Assembly: GCF_033807715.1 (NCBI RefSeq) | Contig: NC_084599.1 | Coordinates: 912,501 to 976,500 of the forward strand | From: Cololabis saira | Taxonomy: Eukaryota > Chordata > Actinopteri > Beloniformes > Belonidae | Length of the DNA stretch: 64,000 nucleotides | Reading direction: 5' to 3' | In this document: one piece after another, positions 11,531 through 23,154 of the stretch | Numbering within the stretch: the stretch's first letter is position 1 | Layout of the letters: every line of letters starts with the position of its first letter | Notes under the pieces: generated by a model | Databases searched by the model: none | Seen by the model: the letters and a program-made list of their open reading frames with translations, nothing else | Told to the model about the DNA's origin: nothing | Translations under genes and position numbers: made by a program

Positions 11531-12300
11531 GTTTAAAAAATACAACACATTGTCGACAGCAGAGTCTAATCCAGATGTTCATATGCCTGCCTGAATAGAT
11601 GAGAGAACATTAGTCTGGATTGATACTGATTTAAAAAAAATATGGACCTGCTATAAGCACTTTATGTCTGCTATGTCTTTTTTTTCTCATGACATTGAAG
11701 TGAAAGAAAGGATGCATGACTGGTCTATTCCATGTAGTGTAATACAGTATATTAGTTAACATTATAATTTAACAAAGTTATTTGTAGCAATTATTGGACA
11801 AAATAATGGGTGTGGCCCACCCAGTGATAAGTAAACCCTAGATAGTATATAAAGCAATGAAGTATAGAAAATGTATGCAATTATAGCTGAAAACTTATAT
11901 ATATTTATAATATTTTCTTAGTTTTAAACATATTTAAAGGCAAAAACATGGCACAAGTTATTCTCGTGTCCAAGAAAACATTATTATTATTTATTTTTTG
12001 GGCATAAACAAAAAAAATTCAAAAGGTTATTTGTATGAAATAAATAGCTAAGAAATAAATAACTCAAATAAACCTTTCAATATCCGTTTTAAAGTCCTAA
12101 AAAAGAAAGGAATTGCAACAGCTCATGCAGTAAACAAATCATTTTAGCTTGTCTAATTTATTCTGTCACCAGACACAGCTTGCCATGAAGCACCAGGCAT
12201 TGTTCAGGTATATTCATGACAAAGCAGTGTCCGATAACCGAAGAAACCAAACAAGCTATAGTAAATATAGATAATATGAACTTCATTGAACTAATTCATG
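11531..12300. other. No recognisable feature
   Basis: AT-rich sequence without coding signals or repeat structure that I recognise. It lies between family R and the THAP-type transposon. Confidence 0.4.
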
Positions 12301-12378
12301 GGTTTCAGTCACGTGACATTTTTTGTTGTCAGCGCCATCTTGAGGACCGACCGAGGACCTTCACGTCGCGCAGCCAAT

Positions 12379-12672
12379 ATGACGTCTCACCTAATAACTC
12401 ACTTAACTCCCGAAGAACAGCAACGGTATCTACAGAAAATTGACACTTTAGGTTTCGATCCGTATCTAATGTTTAATCGATTACTGACTCCACTCCAGTC
12501 TGCCAAAAACCTGCCAGATTTGTCGTTTGCGGACATATATATCTACCTGGTCCACAATCCTTCTCCATACACCGGCGAAGCTCCAAGCCGTTTCCCAAAT
12601 CCAACTCAGCCTGGATCATTTCTCGTGTCCTCTGCTTTTTCCCCACATCTCAGTAATGATCTGACATGCTGA
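12379..12672 (+). pseudogene. N-terminal fragment, YqaJ/SWIM-protein-like
   Basis: An open frame from ATG at 12379 gives about 97 residues. The stretch GFDPYLMFN...FADIYIYLVHNPSPYTGE resembles, from memory, the N-terminus of fish transposon-associated proteins that also carry SWIM and YqaJ nuclease domains. Those later domains are missing here. The similarity ends at YTGE, and the remaining 30 residues look like intronic or non-homologous sequence. A cttacag acceptor-like site lies near 12773. Function is inferred only from that resemblance. Confidence 0.35.
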
Positions 12673-12990
12673 CATGTTTGCTGCATTTAACACTACACGC
12701 CGCTCATTCCACGCTGTTTGCCGTTTGATTGCGTCACTACACGCAGTTATTAAATGTTGTTTTTTTCCCCACTTACAGGACCTTTTCTCTCCCTCCCGTC
12801 CGATGTTCCGGGACCTATATAATAATAGGATATTTCTTTCTGCCACTTTATTGTGGTTTTTGTGGTGAAATGAGGAGGTATCATAGAGATAACTTCTCAT
12901 TTCAACTAACTGGATCCCCATCATGACTGTTTCCTACAGCGCTTTCAACTGGCTTTCAACACGAGTGACAGGAAGAAAATAGAAGAACAT

Positions 12991-13098
12991 TTAAATATTA
13001 CAATATCTCACGGCCCACTTAAAGCACTGGTAAAAGGTCAATCCCGTTTTTTTAGACTTATTATTGTCGCATCCCACGGCACAACAGATAGACGGCAT
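12991..13098 (-). pseudogene. THAP zinc-finger domain, N-terminal half
   Basis: From the in-frame ATG at 13098 the peptide begins MPSICCAVGCDNNKSKKTGL, then TFYQ. This fits the start of a C2CH THAP DNA-binding domain (MPxxCxxxGCxN...GLxF). The second half with the Cys-His pair is missing, and a stop follows at 12991. THAP domains bind transposon ends in P-element-like transposases. The position next to the right inverted repeat, reading inward, supports a transposase origin. Confidence 0.55.
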
Positions 13099-13199
13099 GT
13101 TGCAAGCTTTTTTATAATAGATCCATGGTTGCAAGTCGGTCCTCAAGATGGCGCTGCGAGTACTGTGTGACGTCACATGATATCTGTGAATATAACATT

Positions 13200-14279
13200 T
13201 GGAAATTTAAGCTTTCTTAATGCAGGTGGTTGTCTACGCGAACAGACACAAATGCAGGCTCAAACTGCAAGTATTTTCCAGCCTTAACAGTCCTGGGTGA
13301 AGTTGCTCTGCTCTGTACCTGGGAGTAAATCGGTCTGTAGCTTCTGCGCTGGTTTCTCAGCCGGCCGCTTCGATGTTTACATATGGTTACATGTTTGTTT
13401 TGTTAATGAGGGCAGCGGGGGCCATCCCCAGCTTTTAGTAACCCTAGCAACCGTGTAGAAAGCTCATTGCAACAGAACAACTAAATGGTTCTTTGTTCTA
13501 AAAACAAATGCTTTATTATTTTAAGCTTCAACTTACCAGATATAAAATGAAAATTGCAGATTCCTGTGTATGTTATGCTGCTTTCCAGAATATCATCCCT
13601 GGAAATCCGAGAGAGTTAACGTGCTCTTTTCGTTGAAAACTTCTTGCACATACAGATACAATAGGGTCCTCGCACCCTCAGTGCTCAGGCCCTAATTTTG
13701 AAGCACACAATCTGCATCACAGTTGTATTCTCTCTGAAGCTGTGAGGAAGGTACAAATTGAAGGTGTTCCTGCACATCATGCTTCCATCTACATAAATGA
13801 ACTACACGTCTGCCTCAGCTCACTCACATGCGCACACATCTGCCCTTGTTTCCCATCGCAGGGCACGTTGACAGGAGTCCAGGTTTGAACTAACCGCCCT
13901 GTGGAGATGATGTTGCCAAAATTACACCCTCATTTGAATAGTGATGTGAAAAGATAAAGAGCTGTGTACAAATGGAAAGAGGCAAACACTTAAAGCACCT
14001 CGTGTTTTAATGTTTTGCAGACATAAAGCCTGTGATCCTGTCTGCTGCAGGCAGCGTTTCATTAGTTTCTTTAGTGTCTCTGAGTAGGAGCTGTGCAAGA
14101 TTACCTGCTGAACTAAAGGTCCCTTCCAGGCTCGTCGAAACAGCAGGAAGCAACAGAACTGAAAGCAGGAATCATCCTTTTTTCTCCTCAATGCATTCCA
14201 TTTTCTATATATGGCTGTTATTTTTTTCTTTTTAATTTATGTCTCTTCATTTTATTTGTTATGTTTTAAGTACAGTGGG
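13200..14279. other. Mostly unassigned; one family R terminus
   Basis: No gene recognised. At about 13650-13696 there is an isolated family R terminus ('acagatacaataggg...gctcaggccctaa'). The rest shows no structure that I can name. Confidence 0.45.
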
Positions 14280-14542
14280 CCATGAAGTTCCTTCTCATCT
14301 TACCATCACTCAGAACAAAAAACCTGACTCGGTTTTGAGTCCTCGACCATAATTGGTGCAAATTAACCCCGCCCCTTCTTCTGATTGGTCGATATGTTAC
14401 AGTTCCTATTTTCTGCTTAACTTCTGAATGGTTTGACATAAAGAGTCATGGGTGGTGTCATCGGACTTAGTTTTGAGTCCTTGACTTTTATTGGTGAAAA
14501 TTGCACGCGCAGGGGCCCATTCATCGCTGCTTGCAGCTTTAA
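14280..14542 (-). repeat. Family R, 5' part
   Basis: Minus-strand copy of the start of family R. From 14542 leftward it reads TTAAAGCTGCAAGCAGCGAT and then two diverged 128-bp-type units with 'gattggt' and 'ggcggggttaa'. It abuts another family R terminus at 14543. Confidence 0.7.
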
Positions 14543-15891
14543 TTAGGGCCTTCGCACTGTCAGTGCGAAGGCCCTATTGTATCTGTAGGAATTGTTTTTA
14601 TCCTCGTTTTTCTTCCGACGAAATGAGGGCCTTTTTGCCCCCCTAAACGTGCCCCAAAAGTCACCAAATTTTGCACGCAAGCCAGGCCTGGCGAAATATT
14701 TAATGGTTTACATTAATGGGCGTGGCCTAATGGCTCAACAGCGCCCTCTAGAAAACTTCGTGCCTCAAGCCCCACAATACGGTTTGACGTACATGCACGA
14801 AAATTGGTACACACCTGTATCATGTCGCAACTTAAAGAAAAGTAATAACTGGGATACTGTAATAATTGGGATAATGAGGTTGAAAGATCTTTTGGGCCGA
14901 AGCAAACCGAGTCTGGGAAAATTTGAATGATACGATAAAGTTCGGCCGACAAAAAAGCGTCCGAATGTTCACCTTTTTTTCTGCTTCTTGGCATCTAGTG
15001 CTGCCACGGTAACGGTTTTAACTGAGAAAAGTATTACCATTTGAGGCACGATGGATCCACATGTGTTGATGTATGCTATGTGTTGGTGCACGTTCCGGTT
15101 CAGGCTACGTTAACGGATAGGTTTTTTTTTCACCATGGTAAAAAGCCCCATCCGAATGAATGGGGCCATTTGGCATGGATTTTGACATATAATTTCCTTA
15201 AATCACAGCTTCATGAAATGTGACTATGTTGAAGTCCTCAGCGTGCTGAGTCTGGGAACATTTGTACAATGTCACTATGATGAAGTTTGCAGAGCAATAA
15301 GCACCACAATTTTTGCCTTTTTTTTTTTGCTTTTTGGCATCTTGCATTGACACGGTAACACTTTTGACTGAGAAAAGTAATGCCCATCGAGGCACGATGT
15401 AGAGGCATCTAACGATGTATGCCATGCATGGGTTGCGGTTCGGGCTGCATTAACGGACGAAAAATCGTGCGGAATAAGGAGAAGCGGAAGAATAAGAAAA
15501 GGGAAACCGTTTCAAGCAAAATGCTAGCATCATTGCCCTTTGGGCCGTTTTGGACAATTGCAATATGGTCATGCCACTACTTGGTATCCCCATAATAAGA
15601 AAAAGGGAAACCTTTTCTGCATACTAATAAATCGCCTGAATTTTTCAGGTTTTCTCAGGCGTGTTTTATGTTTTGGGGGTATTTTTCTTCCATATCAGAG
15701 ATGAGTCATGCTGTACACCCGCTGCTGTGCAGTGGGATTTTTGTGACATTAGCTTTCTAGCAAAATGCTAGCAACATTGCCCTTTGGGCCGTTTTGGACA
15801 ATTGCAATATGGTCATGCAACTACTCGGCATGCCCATAATAAACACTACAGATACAATAGGCTCCTCGCACTCTCAGTGCTCGGGCCCTAA
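14543..15891. repeat. Family R copy with inverted terminal hairpins
   Basis: The left edge (14543-14591) and right edge (about 15845-15891) are inverted copies of the family R terminus 'cctacagatacaataggg...gggccctaa'. Between them lie the 'gcacgcaagccaggcctgg', 'ggcatctagtgctgccacgg' and 'cttggtatcccca' modules. The inverted ends look like terminal inverted repeats, though two oppositely oriented copies could give the same picture. Confidence 0.65.
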
Positions 15892-16385
15892 TTATGATGT
15901 TGCCCTCAAGCACAGCTGGAAAGTGTAATCTGACCTTTGTAGTGTTGTAGTCGAGTCACCACATTTAAAGTTTGAGTCCAGTTTTGAGTCTCTCCCATGT
16001 TTGAGTTGGAGTCGAGTCCAAGTCATTGAGTTGAGTCATAGTTGAGTAGGGATGGGAATCGAGAACCGGTTCTTGTTGAGAACCGGTTCCCAGTGTTTCA
16101 ATTCCTTGGAATCGTTTGCCTTTTTCCCCAAACGATTCCCTTATCGATTCCAGTCGGCACGAATGACGTCACCAAGCACGTGGCGCACCGTGCGCATTCG
16201 CGCCCAGCAGGAAAACACGGGGACAAAGCGGCACAAACGCTGGAAAGTTTGGTTACAGGATGGACGACAGGATGACAACAGGGCGACAATTCTTGCAATG
16301 TGGACATTTCAACAAAGGGGGGAAACTGTTAGGACTCGGCCGGCTGATCCGCTGGGAGCGCGGAGTCAGCCGGCGTGTGGTAAGG

Positions 16386-16521
16386 CTGATTTATGGGCCC
16401 GCGTTACACCAACGCAGAGCCTACGGCGTAGGGTACGCGGCAACACGCACCGTACGGCGCGCGTCGCCGCGTACCCTACGCCGTAGGCTCTGCGTCGATT
16501 TAACGCGGAACCATAAATCAT
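16386..16521. mobile_element. Palindromic MITE
   Basis: The ends 'ctgatttatggNNccgcgtta' and its complement enclose a long stem. Arms of about 40 bp ('cgcagagcctacggcgtagg' continuing 'gtacgcgg') are exact complements around a GC-rich centre 'cacgcaccgtacggcgcgc'. The structure fits a Harbinger-like or similar MITE. The target duplication is unclear. Confidence 0.65.
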
Positions 16522-16527
16522 GCTTTA

Positions 16528-18699
16528 TGTAGCACCTATGTCACACAAACTTAATGCTAAAGCTAATGTGTAACAATAAAATACAACAATAGGCTAGTGA
16601 TCAGAAGGCTAAGGTACGACCAAAGGAGGGAGCAGACAGAGACTGAGTTTGCTGGTTATTGATACCATGTATTTTTTATAGCAAAAAGCAATGAAAACCC
16701 ACAACAATAAAAGTGATATTATATACAGTGAACCGACAAATCTGCTAAAGGCAGACAATTAATGAATTACGGAAAGTTAACTTCCTTTCAATCATTCGCA
16801 TATGCACATTCAAGTAATCAAGATTTATAAACAGATATCAAAGTCAGAGTCAGCAATAAGAAAAAAAAAAACCACACACTTGGTTCATTATGAACACCAA
16901 AAAGATGATCCCAGCTGCCCCCCCACAGTTTAATGTAAACCCACGTCTGGGTTGGGGAATTGAGTCCAGGGGAAATGGGTGGTAAAGTGTATAGGGGAGG
17001 ATGTGTGTGCGTGTGGTGGGCAGGGGCTGAGCAAGTGGGGTGAGAGTCTTTTACTGGGCTACAAAGAGCCCCCTACCAGCCTGGCAGGAGGGATGCGACT
17101 CATTCGACAATCTTGTCAGTCCGTGGCTCCTTTAGCTCACCATCTATAAGGCCCTGGTCAAGAGAACAGGACCAAAGTTCCTTATATCATTCACCATGGT
17201 TACATACATCAATCAATCAATACATTAATCCACATGATGATCCGGAGCTTCGGGAGCTGCGTGCTGGCCTGCGGTCCCCACCCCTGGTCATCCCGTTGCT
17301 GCCCCCCCTTCTCCTCCCTTTTCTCTCTCTGCAGGTGGTCGTGGGTGGCTTGTAGCTTGCATTACGGAGCACAAGTCTTTCCCTGACCCTGCACCCCAAC
17401 CTGGGACTTGCTGATTGGGCCGGAGCTTCGGGAGCTGCGTGCTGGCCTGCGGTCCCCACCCCTGGTCATCCCGTTGCTGCCCCCCCTTCTCCTCCCTTTT
17501 CTCTCTCTGCAGGTGGTCGTGGGTGGCTTGTAGCTTGCATTACGGAGCACAAGTCTTTCCCTGACCCTGCACCCCAACCTGGGACTTGCTGATTGGGCCG
17601 GAGCTTCGGGAGCTGCGTGCTGGCCTGCGGTCCCCACCCCTGGTCATCCCGTTGCTGGCCCCCCTTCTCCTCCCTTTTCTCTCTCTGCAGGTGGTCGTGG
17701 GTGGCTTGTAGCTTGCATTACGGAGCACAAGTCTTTCCCTGACCCTGCACCCCAACCTGGGACTTGCTGATTGGGCCGGAGCTTCGGGAGCTGCGTGCTG
17801 GCCTGCGGTCCCCACCCCTGGTCATCCCGTTGCTGCTTCCACCTGCCTGCTGTGCTGTTGCCGTCCCTGACCCACCAGTCTGGCCCTCGGCAGGAGGGTC
17901 CCCCCTTATGAGCCTGGTCCTGCTCAAGGTTTCTTCCCTCCTAAAGGGGAGTTTTTCCTTGCCACTGTTTGGCTTAAGGTTTTTCTCCCACTAGGGGAGT
18001 TTTTACCTGCCATTGTTTATGTAATAACTGCTCGGGGGTCATGTTCTGGGTATGGGTCTCTGGAAAGCGTCTAGAGACAACTCTGTTGTATTAGACGCTA
18101 TATAAATAAAATTGAATTGAATTGAATTGAATGATTCAACAAAGTACTCATTGCACTAATGTTATTATTCTCAAAATCATGATTTATCAAATAGAAATAT
18201 AAATAGAAAAATAAATAGCATCTGTATCCATCAACATCATAACCAGCAGTTACAACATTTAACAACATGATTCATTATTAAACAAACATGATACATCATC
18301 AATACTCAGTTTAAACCCATTACAGCAATATACTTTACATTCATTCTCAATAGAACCCTTGGCTTCTCATTACAAAAGACCCAGGCCTGTTTGCTAAACA
18401 GCGCTAGCCACCTTCATTAAAGTGAATGGCGGCCGCGGCTAATGCTAGCGGCTAATGCTAATGCTAACGGCTACAAACAATTTGACTAACCGGTCGTCGC
18501 TGCGTACTACTCATACGTTCCGGCGTTGCGGTCTCGGCACGGCAGTTGCGACACGGTAAGGGGCTCCTACAAGTCGACACATAGTATTTAAGCGTTGCTC
18601 ATGATTAAAAATAAACAGGCGAAAGCGAAACATAGTTTGAACCAACCTGTAGCTCGTCTCTCATGCAGCTTCCCCACTGCTCTCTCTCTGAGACTGAAC
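16528..18699 (-). repeat. Gypsy element 3' LTR, with L2 insertion
   Basis: LTR homologous to 24866-26403 and interrupted at about 17236-18130 by an L2-like 3' end. The last coding frame of the element (to 18605) runs into this LTR. Without the insertion its length is about 1.28 kb, matching the other LTR without its own insertion. Confidence 0.8.
17236..18130 (+). mobile_element. L2-like LINE 3' end with 178-bp tandem units
   Basis: An insertion in the Gypsy LTR between 'ccacatgat' and 'gattcaac', with a short ATGAT-type duplication. It holds three full 178-bp units (starts near 17239, 17417 and 17595) and a partial fourth at 17773. A unique 3' tail follows and ends 'ctatataaataaaattgaa' plus TTGAA repeats. 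The sequence matches the 3' UTR following the L2 ORF end at 39187-40203, which identifies it. No coding part is left. Confidence 0.8.
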
Positions 18700-20815
18700 T
18701 GGGTATTTCAGCGGCACGCTGTGATTGAATGACCGAATCAGGGGATGTCTCTACAGGGCCGTCAAGCTCCCCATCTTCCTCTGATGGCAGGGGGTCAACG
18801 ATGGAACTGACCTCTTCAGGCTCTGTTAAGCACTCTCCATTTTCCTTCTCGGACGCTCCAGAGACATCCTCTTCCACACTGAGCAAGGGTGGATCCACAG
18901 CACCAGTCACCAGAGAACCCTCCTTGACATCTAGCAGGTTCCTTGCAGGTGAATGCATCGGTTCAGCCAACGCTGAGTTGGTGGATGACAACTGGGCAGG
19001 AAGAGTTCCACCTACACAGAACTTTACAGTTGCTGGGATTGAAACCTGGGCAATACTCCCCTCCTCCTCTTCCTCACTCAGGCATTCCTCTGGGTCTAAA
19101 ACCGGCTTCTTCAGACTGCGAGTTTGAGGTCTGTGTGCAGATGTAACATGTTGCAGTTCTGGCTCTTTACTCTCAGGTAGGAAACCACACGGAAGCAGGA
19201 GGTCCCTGTGCAATGTTTGAGTTTTCCCAGATGAATCCGTCTCTGGTCGCACTGTGTAAACTGGAAGGTCGCCAGCACGGTTAACAACAACATAGATGTT
19301 TCTCTCCCACTTGTCCTCCAGCTTATGTTTTCCACGGAGTCTCACGTTCCTGACAAGCACTCGATCCCCTTCTTCCAGGGCGGAGGGCCTCACCCTCTGA
19401 TCAAAACGAGTCTTGTTCCGTTCTGCTGACTTTGCTGCATTCTTGGAAGCGACTTGGTAGCTTTCCTCCAGGCGAGAGCGAAGAGTCTGCACATATTTCG
19501 AGTGTGATGGGACAGACTTGTCCCCCGCCGGCAAGCCAAAAGCGAGGTCCACAGGTAATCTCGGAGAGCAACCAAACATGAACTCATAAGGAGTGTAGCC
19601 TGTGACCTCGTTTCTGGTGCAGTTGTAAGCATGGACCAGGGGTTTCACATACTCCATCTTTGCTTCTGTTCCGGTCCCAACGTACCCAACATACTCAGCA
19701 GCGTCCGATTAAACCTCTCTACTGGGTTGCCACGGGGATGATATGGTGTGGTACGGGTTTTCTGAATACCAGCGATGTCACAGAGCTCTCGAATTAAATG
19801 GGACTCAAAGTCGCGCCCTTGATCTGTGTGCAGACGCTCCGGGATGCCATAATGCATGAAATAAAATTGCAATAAAATTCTCCCACAGACATTTAGCAAC
19901 CGTCTTCGCCTTTTGATTGGCAGTTGGAAAAGCCAGGGCGTACTTGGTGAAATGATCTGTGAGGACCAAGATGTCTTTGGTGTTACTCTTATCTGCCTCG
20001 AGCGTCAGGTAGTCCATGCACAACAGTTCGAGCGGCTGACTGGTCCTGATGTTCACTAGCGGTGCAGCCCGCTCCGGCAGGGCTTTCCTTCGAACGCAGC
20101 GGTCACAAGTCTTGATTTTCTTTTCCACATCTGCAGCAATACCTGGCCAGAAGAACCGAGATCTCACCAGGTCAAGGGTCCTCTCGACCCCCATATGCCC
20201 CATGTCGTCATGGAGGCTGGTGAGAACCCCTTGACGCAATTCCTCTGGCAATACGAGCTGAAACGATAGATGGTCTCCATCCTGCCTCCTCCTGTATAGA
20301 ACATCATCTTGGAGTTCAAGGCGATTCCTCTCTCTCAACAGCAGGCCCAGATCTGGAAGTTGTTGTCGTACGGTGGGCGGCACACTCTCACCGGTTTCGA
20401 TGTGAGAGATTACTTCCTTGAGACTGGGGTCTGCTCTCTGCTTCTCCCGGAGGCCAGACGGGGACAGTGAAGGCACAACTGGCAGCCCTTGAGGAGACTC
20501 GCTGGCATAACAGTCAGGAATGACAGAGACTGACATGCTCAACGACTCCACCAAGGAAGCGCCGCTCTCAGGGGGACTTGAAACTCTCACCAGACCGCTG
20601 TGACAAATGGCGGCCACAACATCTGGATCAAGCTCAACCGCCTTCTCATCCACATGGTCACGGGTGAACTGCTGGACCATGTCCCCTTCTTTTTGACAGC
20701 GGTCTTCATCCGGCAGGTCATGGGGCCTTCGAGAGAGAGCGCCAGCGTCTCCGTTCTGGCTGTCAGCCCGATACTGGAGTTTAAAAATCAAAAGGTGGAC
20801 AATGCAGCAAGCCAC
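18605..20815 (-). pseudogene. Gypsy integrase and pol C-terminus, frameshifted
   Basis: Continuation of pol in three frames. The first (19805-20815) has the HHCC zinc-binding region (HDDMGHMG, then CDRCVRRK) and the first catalytic Asp in CMDYL. The second (19645-19899) has the second Asp in LHTDQGRDF and the Glu in NPVERFNRT. The third (18605-19657) holds YTPYEFMFG and a charged C-terminal tail rich in Glu. Frameshifts fall near 20790, 19890 and 19650. Integrase inserts the cDNA into the host genome; this copy cannot be made in full. The tail overlaps the 3' LTR by about 95 bp. Confidence 0.82.
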
Positions 20816-23154
20816 CTATGACTGGCAGCATCAAGCTTGGCAGAAGACAAAATGTACGTCAGGGGATTGTTGTCTGTTACGACGACAAAACTTGTCCCAT
20901 ACAGATAGTCGTGGAATTTTTCTGTTACGCTCCACTTCAGGGCCAAAAATTCCAGCTTGTGTGCTGGATATCGAGACTCACTGGCAGACAATCCCCGACT
21001 GGCGTACGCTATGACACGCGGTTGTCCCTCTTGTTCTTGATAGAGCACTGCTCCCAGACCTGTGGTGCTGGCGTCGGTATGCAAGATGTAGGGCTGCTTT
21101 GGATTTGCGAAGCCAAGCACAGGAGATGTCGTCAATCTGTCGATCAGCGTTTCAAACGCAAGCTGGCACTTTGGTGTCCATCTCTCATTAAAACGCTGGC
21201 TAGCATCGTGGTTCAGAGCAGTTGACCCCTTGCGACCCTTGGAACGGATCGGAATATACCCCCTCGTCAGGTTGTTCAACGGCTTTGCAATTTCGGCATA
21301 TCCCTTGATGAACCTGCGGTAGTATCCTGCAAATCCTAAAAAGGATCTCAACTCCTTCAGCTTTTGGGGGACTGGCCAGGATTTCAGGGCACCGATTTTC
21401 TCCGGATCCGTCTCCACACCCTGCTCCGAGACGATATGTCCCAGGTAACGCACCGACGCTTGAAAGAACTTGCACTTTTCCGGGGACAATTTGAGGCCAT
21501 AGTCTCTGAGCCGGTGAAGCACTCTCAACAATCGACTCTCGTGTTCTTCAAGGGTGTCTGAAAAGATGATCAAATCATCCAGGAAGACCAAAACCTCCTT
21601 GAGGTGCAAGTCACCCATGCACCGCTCCATAAGCCGCTGGAATGTACTTGGCGCATTGGTTACGCCTTGCGGCATTCGATTGAACTCCCAAAAGCCCAGT
21701 GGAGTAATAAACGCAGTCTTGGGTTTGTCAGCTTCTGCCATTTCAATCTGGTAATACCCGGATTTGAGGTCAAGGACACTGAACCAACGTGAACCGGTCA
21801 GTGCTGCAAACGACTCCTCCAAATTCGGCAGGGCGTAGTTGTCTTTCACCGTCTGGAGGTTAAGCTTGCGGTAATCAATGCACAGCCTCACATCTCCATT
21901 CTTCTTATGTACAACCACGATGGGCGAAGAGAAAGGTGATTCAGATTCCCTTATAACTCCTGTCTTCAGCAGGTCCCGCAGATGGTCACAAACTGCCTCA
22001 ATATCACGAGGATGAATGGGACGAGCTCGATGCTTGAATGAGGTCCCATCATGGAGGTGGATGTGATGCTTCACGCGATCAGTACGCCCAAAGTCAAGAT
22101 CATGGTGCGAGAAAACCTCTGGCATCTGCTTGAGCTTGGATACGACCCGCTCCTTCCAATTCGGGGGAATTGGAGAATCTCCAAAATCAAACTCCAAGTT
22201 GCTCTCTTCCGGGCTCTGCACTTTGGTAGTGGAGACACCTTGAGTCAAAATCCGAGGTGACCCCGAGAGTTCAGCAATGACGCCCAATGGCTGAAGTGTG
22301 ATGTTCTGGTCGGATTCATTGGTGATCACAACAGGGATCCGGTGAGGTGCGTGGCTGGGCAGAGAAACAAGACAGTTCCTTACACACAAACTTCCAGGCA
22401 GTGGGGTGGACGGCTGTTCCACAAGAACACACCTGCCAGCTGATGGTAAACTTGCACGGACGGAGCCCCTGATGACCATGGTGCAGCCTGCTGGGACCTC
22501 AAGTGGAGATGCACCCGCCAATCTCACTACGCCAGTGCTCTCCCCTTGGGCCTGTTGATGTCTCAGCTGCAGCAAATGGAGGACAGCTCCGTAGCCATGC
22601 CGGGATGGTTTGTAGCTGGCACACTCACTTTCCAGACGCTGCTCATAAAGCAGATCCAATGTGTTCATTCCAATCAAGACTTGTGCATGAAATCCTGGCC
22701 TGACATCCGGGACCACCAGTGCCAGGGTACACACATCCATATCAGCACCAATAAACTCCTTCGGGAAAGTAATGGTCACCTCGATGTAGCCCAGATAGGG
22801 TACTTCTTGCCCAGCAGCACCCTCCACTTGTAACAAATCACACAATGGCCTGACAGGTTGATGTGAGAAGTGTTGATTGTAGGTCGAGATGGGTATTGTT
22901 GTCACTTGCGATCCGGTATCCAGCAAGCATGAAAACTCTTGGCCAGCTATGCTCACCTGGCCAGTGCATCTGGACCCGATCAAACCCCGTGGCAGGTGCA
23001 TAACCTCGGGGGACGCGAACTGTGCTTGATCTCTGCACCTCACTGGTTTCTGCATGATGGGACGTTGTTGGTCCTCCCCAGTTCCTGTTTGCCCCTCAAC
23101 AGGAACCTGGTTTAGTTTAAAGACGAGGCACTGTGAGGACTTGATCGTGACCAC
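20788..23154 (-). pseudogene. Gypsy protease-RT-RNase H
   Basis: A 788-residue open frame overlapping the end of gag by 43 bp in another frame, so expression would need frameshifting. The aspartic protease motif LLDTGSQVT is at residues 78-86. The RT has LCIDYRKLN (424-432), LDLKSGYYQI (461-470), MPQGVTNAP and the catalytic box FLDD (524-527). RNase H follows with HTDASTTGLGAVLYQE, then ALKWSVTEKF and TDNNPLTYI. The frame is intact but ends just before the integrase because of a frameshift near 20790. The order and RT type are those of Ty3/Gypsy. Confidence 0.88.

Larger units (their letters stand above)
12308..13181. mobile_element. Deleted DNA transposon with THAP fragment and convergent second ORF
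   Basis: Identical 22-bp arms 'cagcgccatcttgaggaccg...' lie in inverted orientation at 12330-12351 and 13134-13155. Outside them are related but imperfect GTCACGTGAC and GTGACGTCACATGAT blocks. Coding fragments point inward from both ends: a plus-strand ORF on the left and a minus-strand THAP N-terminus on the right. This suggests a two-gene transposon that lost its middle. The superfamily is not certain; THAP domains occur in P-element and Kolobok transposases. No clear TSD was found. Confidence 0.5.

Noticed and set aside
17217..17927. Repeated minus-strand frames in the 178-bp units
   Set aside because: They are identical translations of noncoding LINE UTR units; the LINE is on the plus strand.
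18729..19127. Plus-strand frame of 132 codons rich in Ser
   Set aside because: Antisense shadow of the acidic tail of the Gypsy pol gene.
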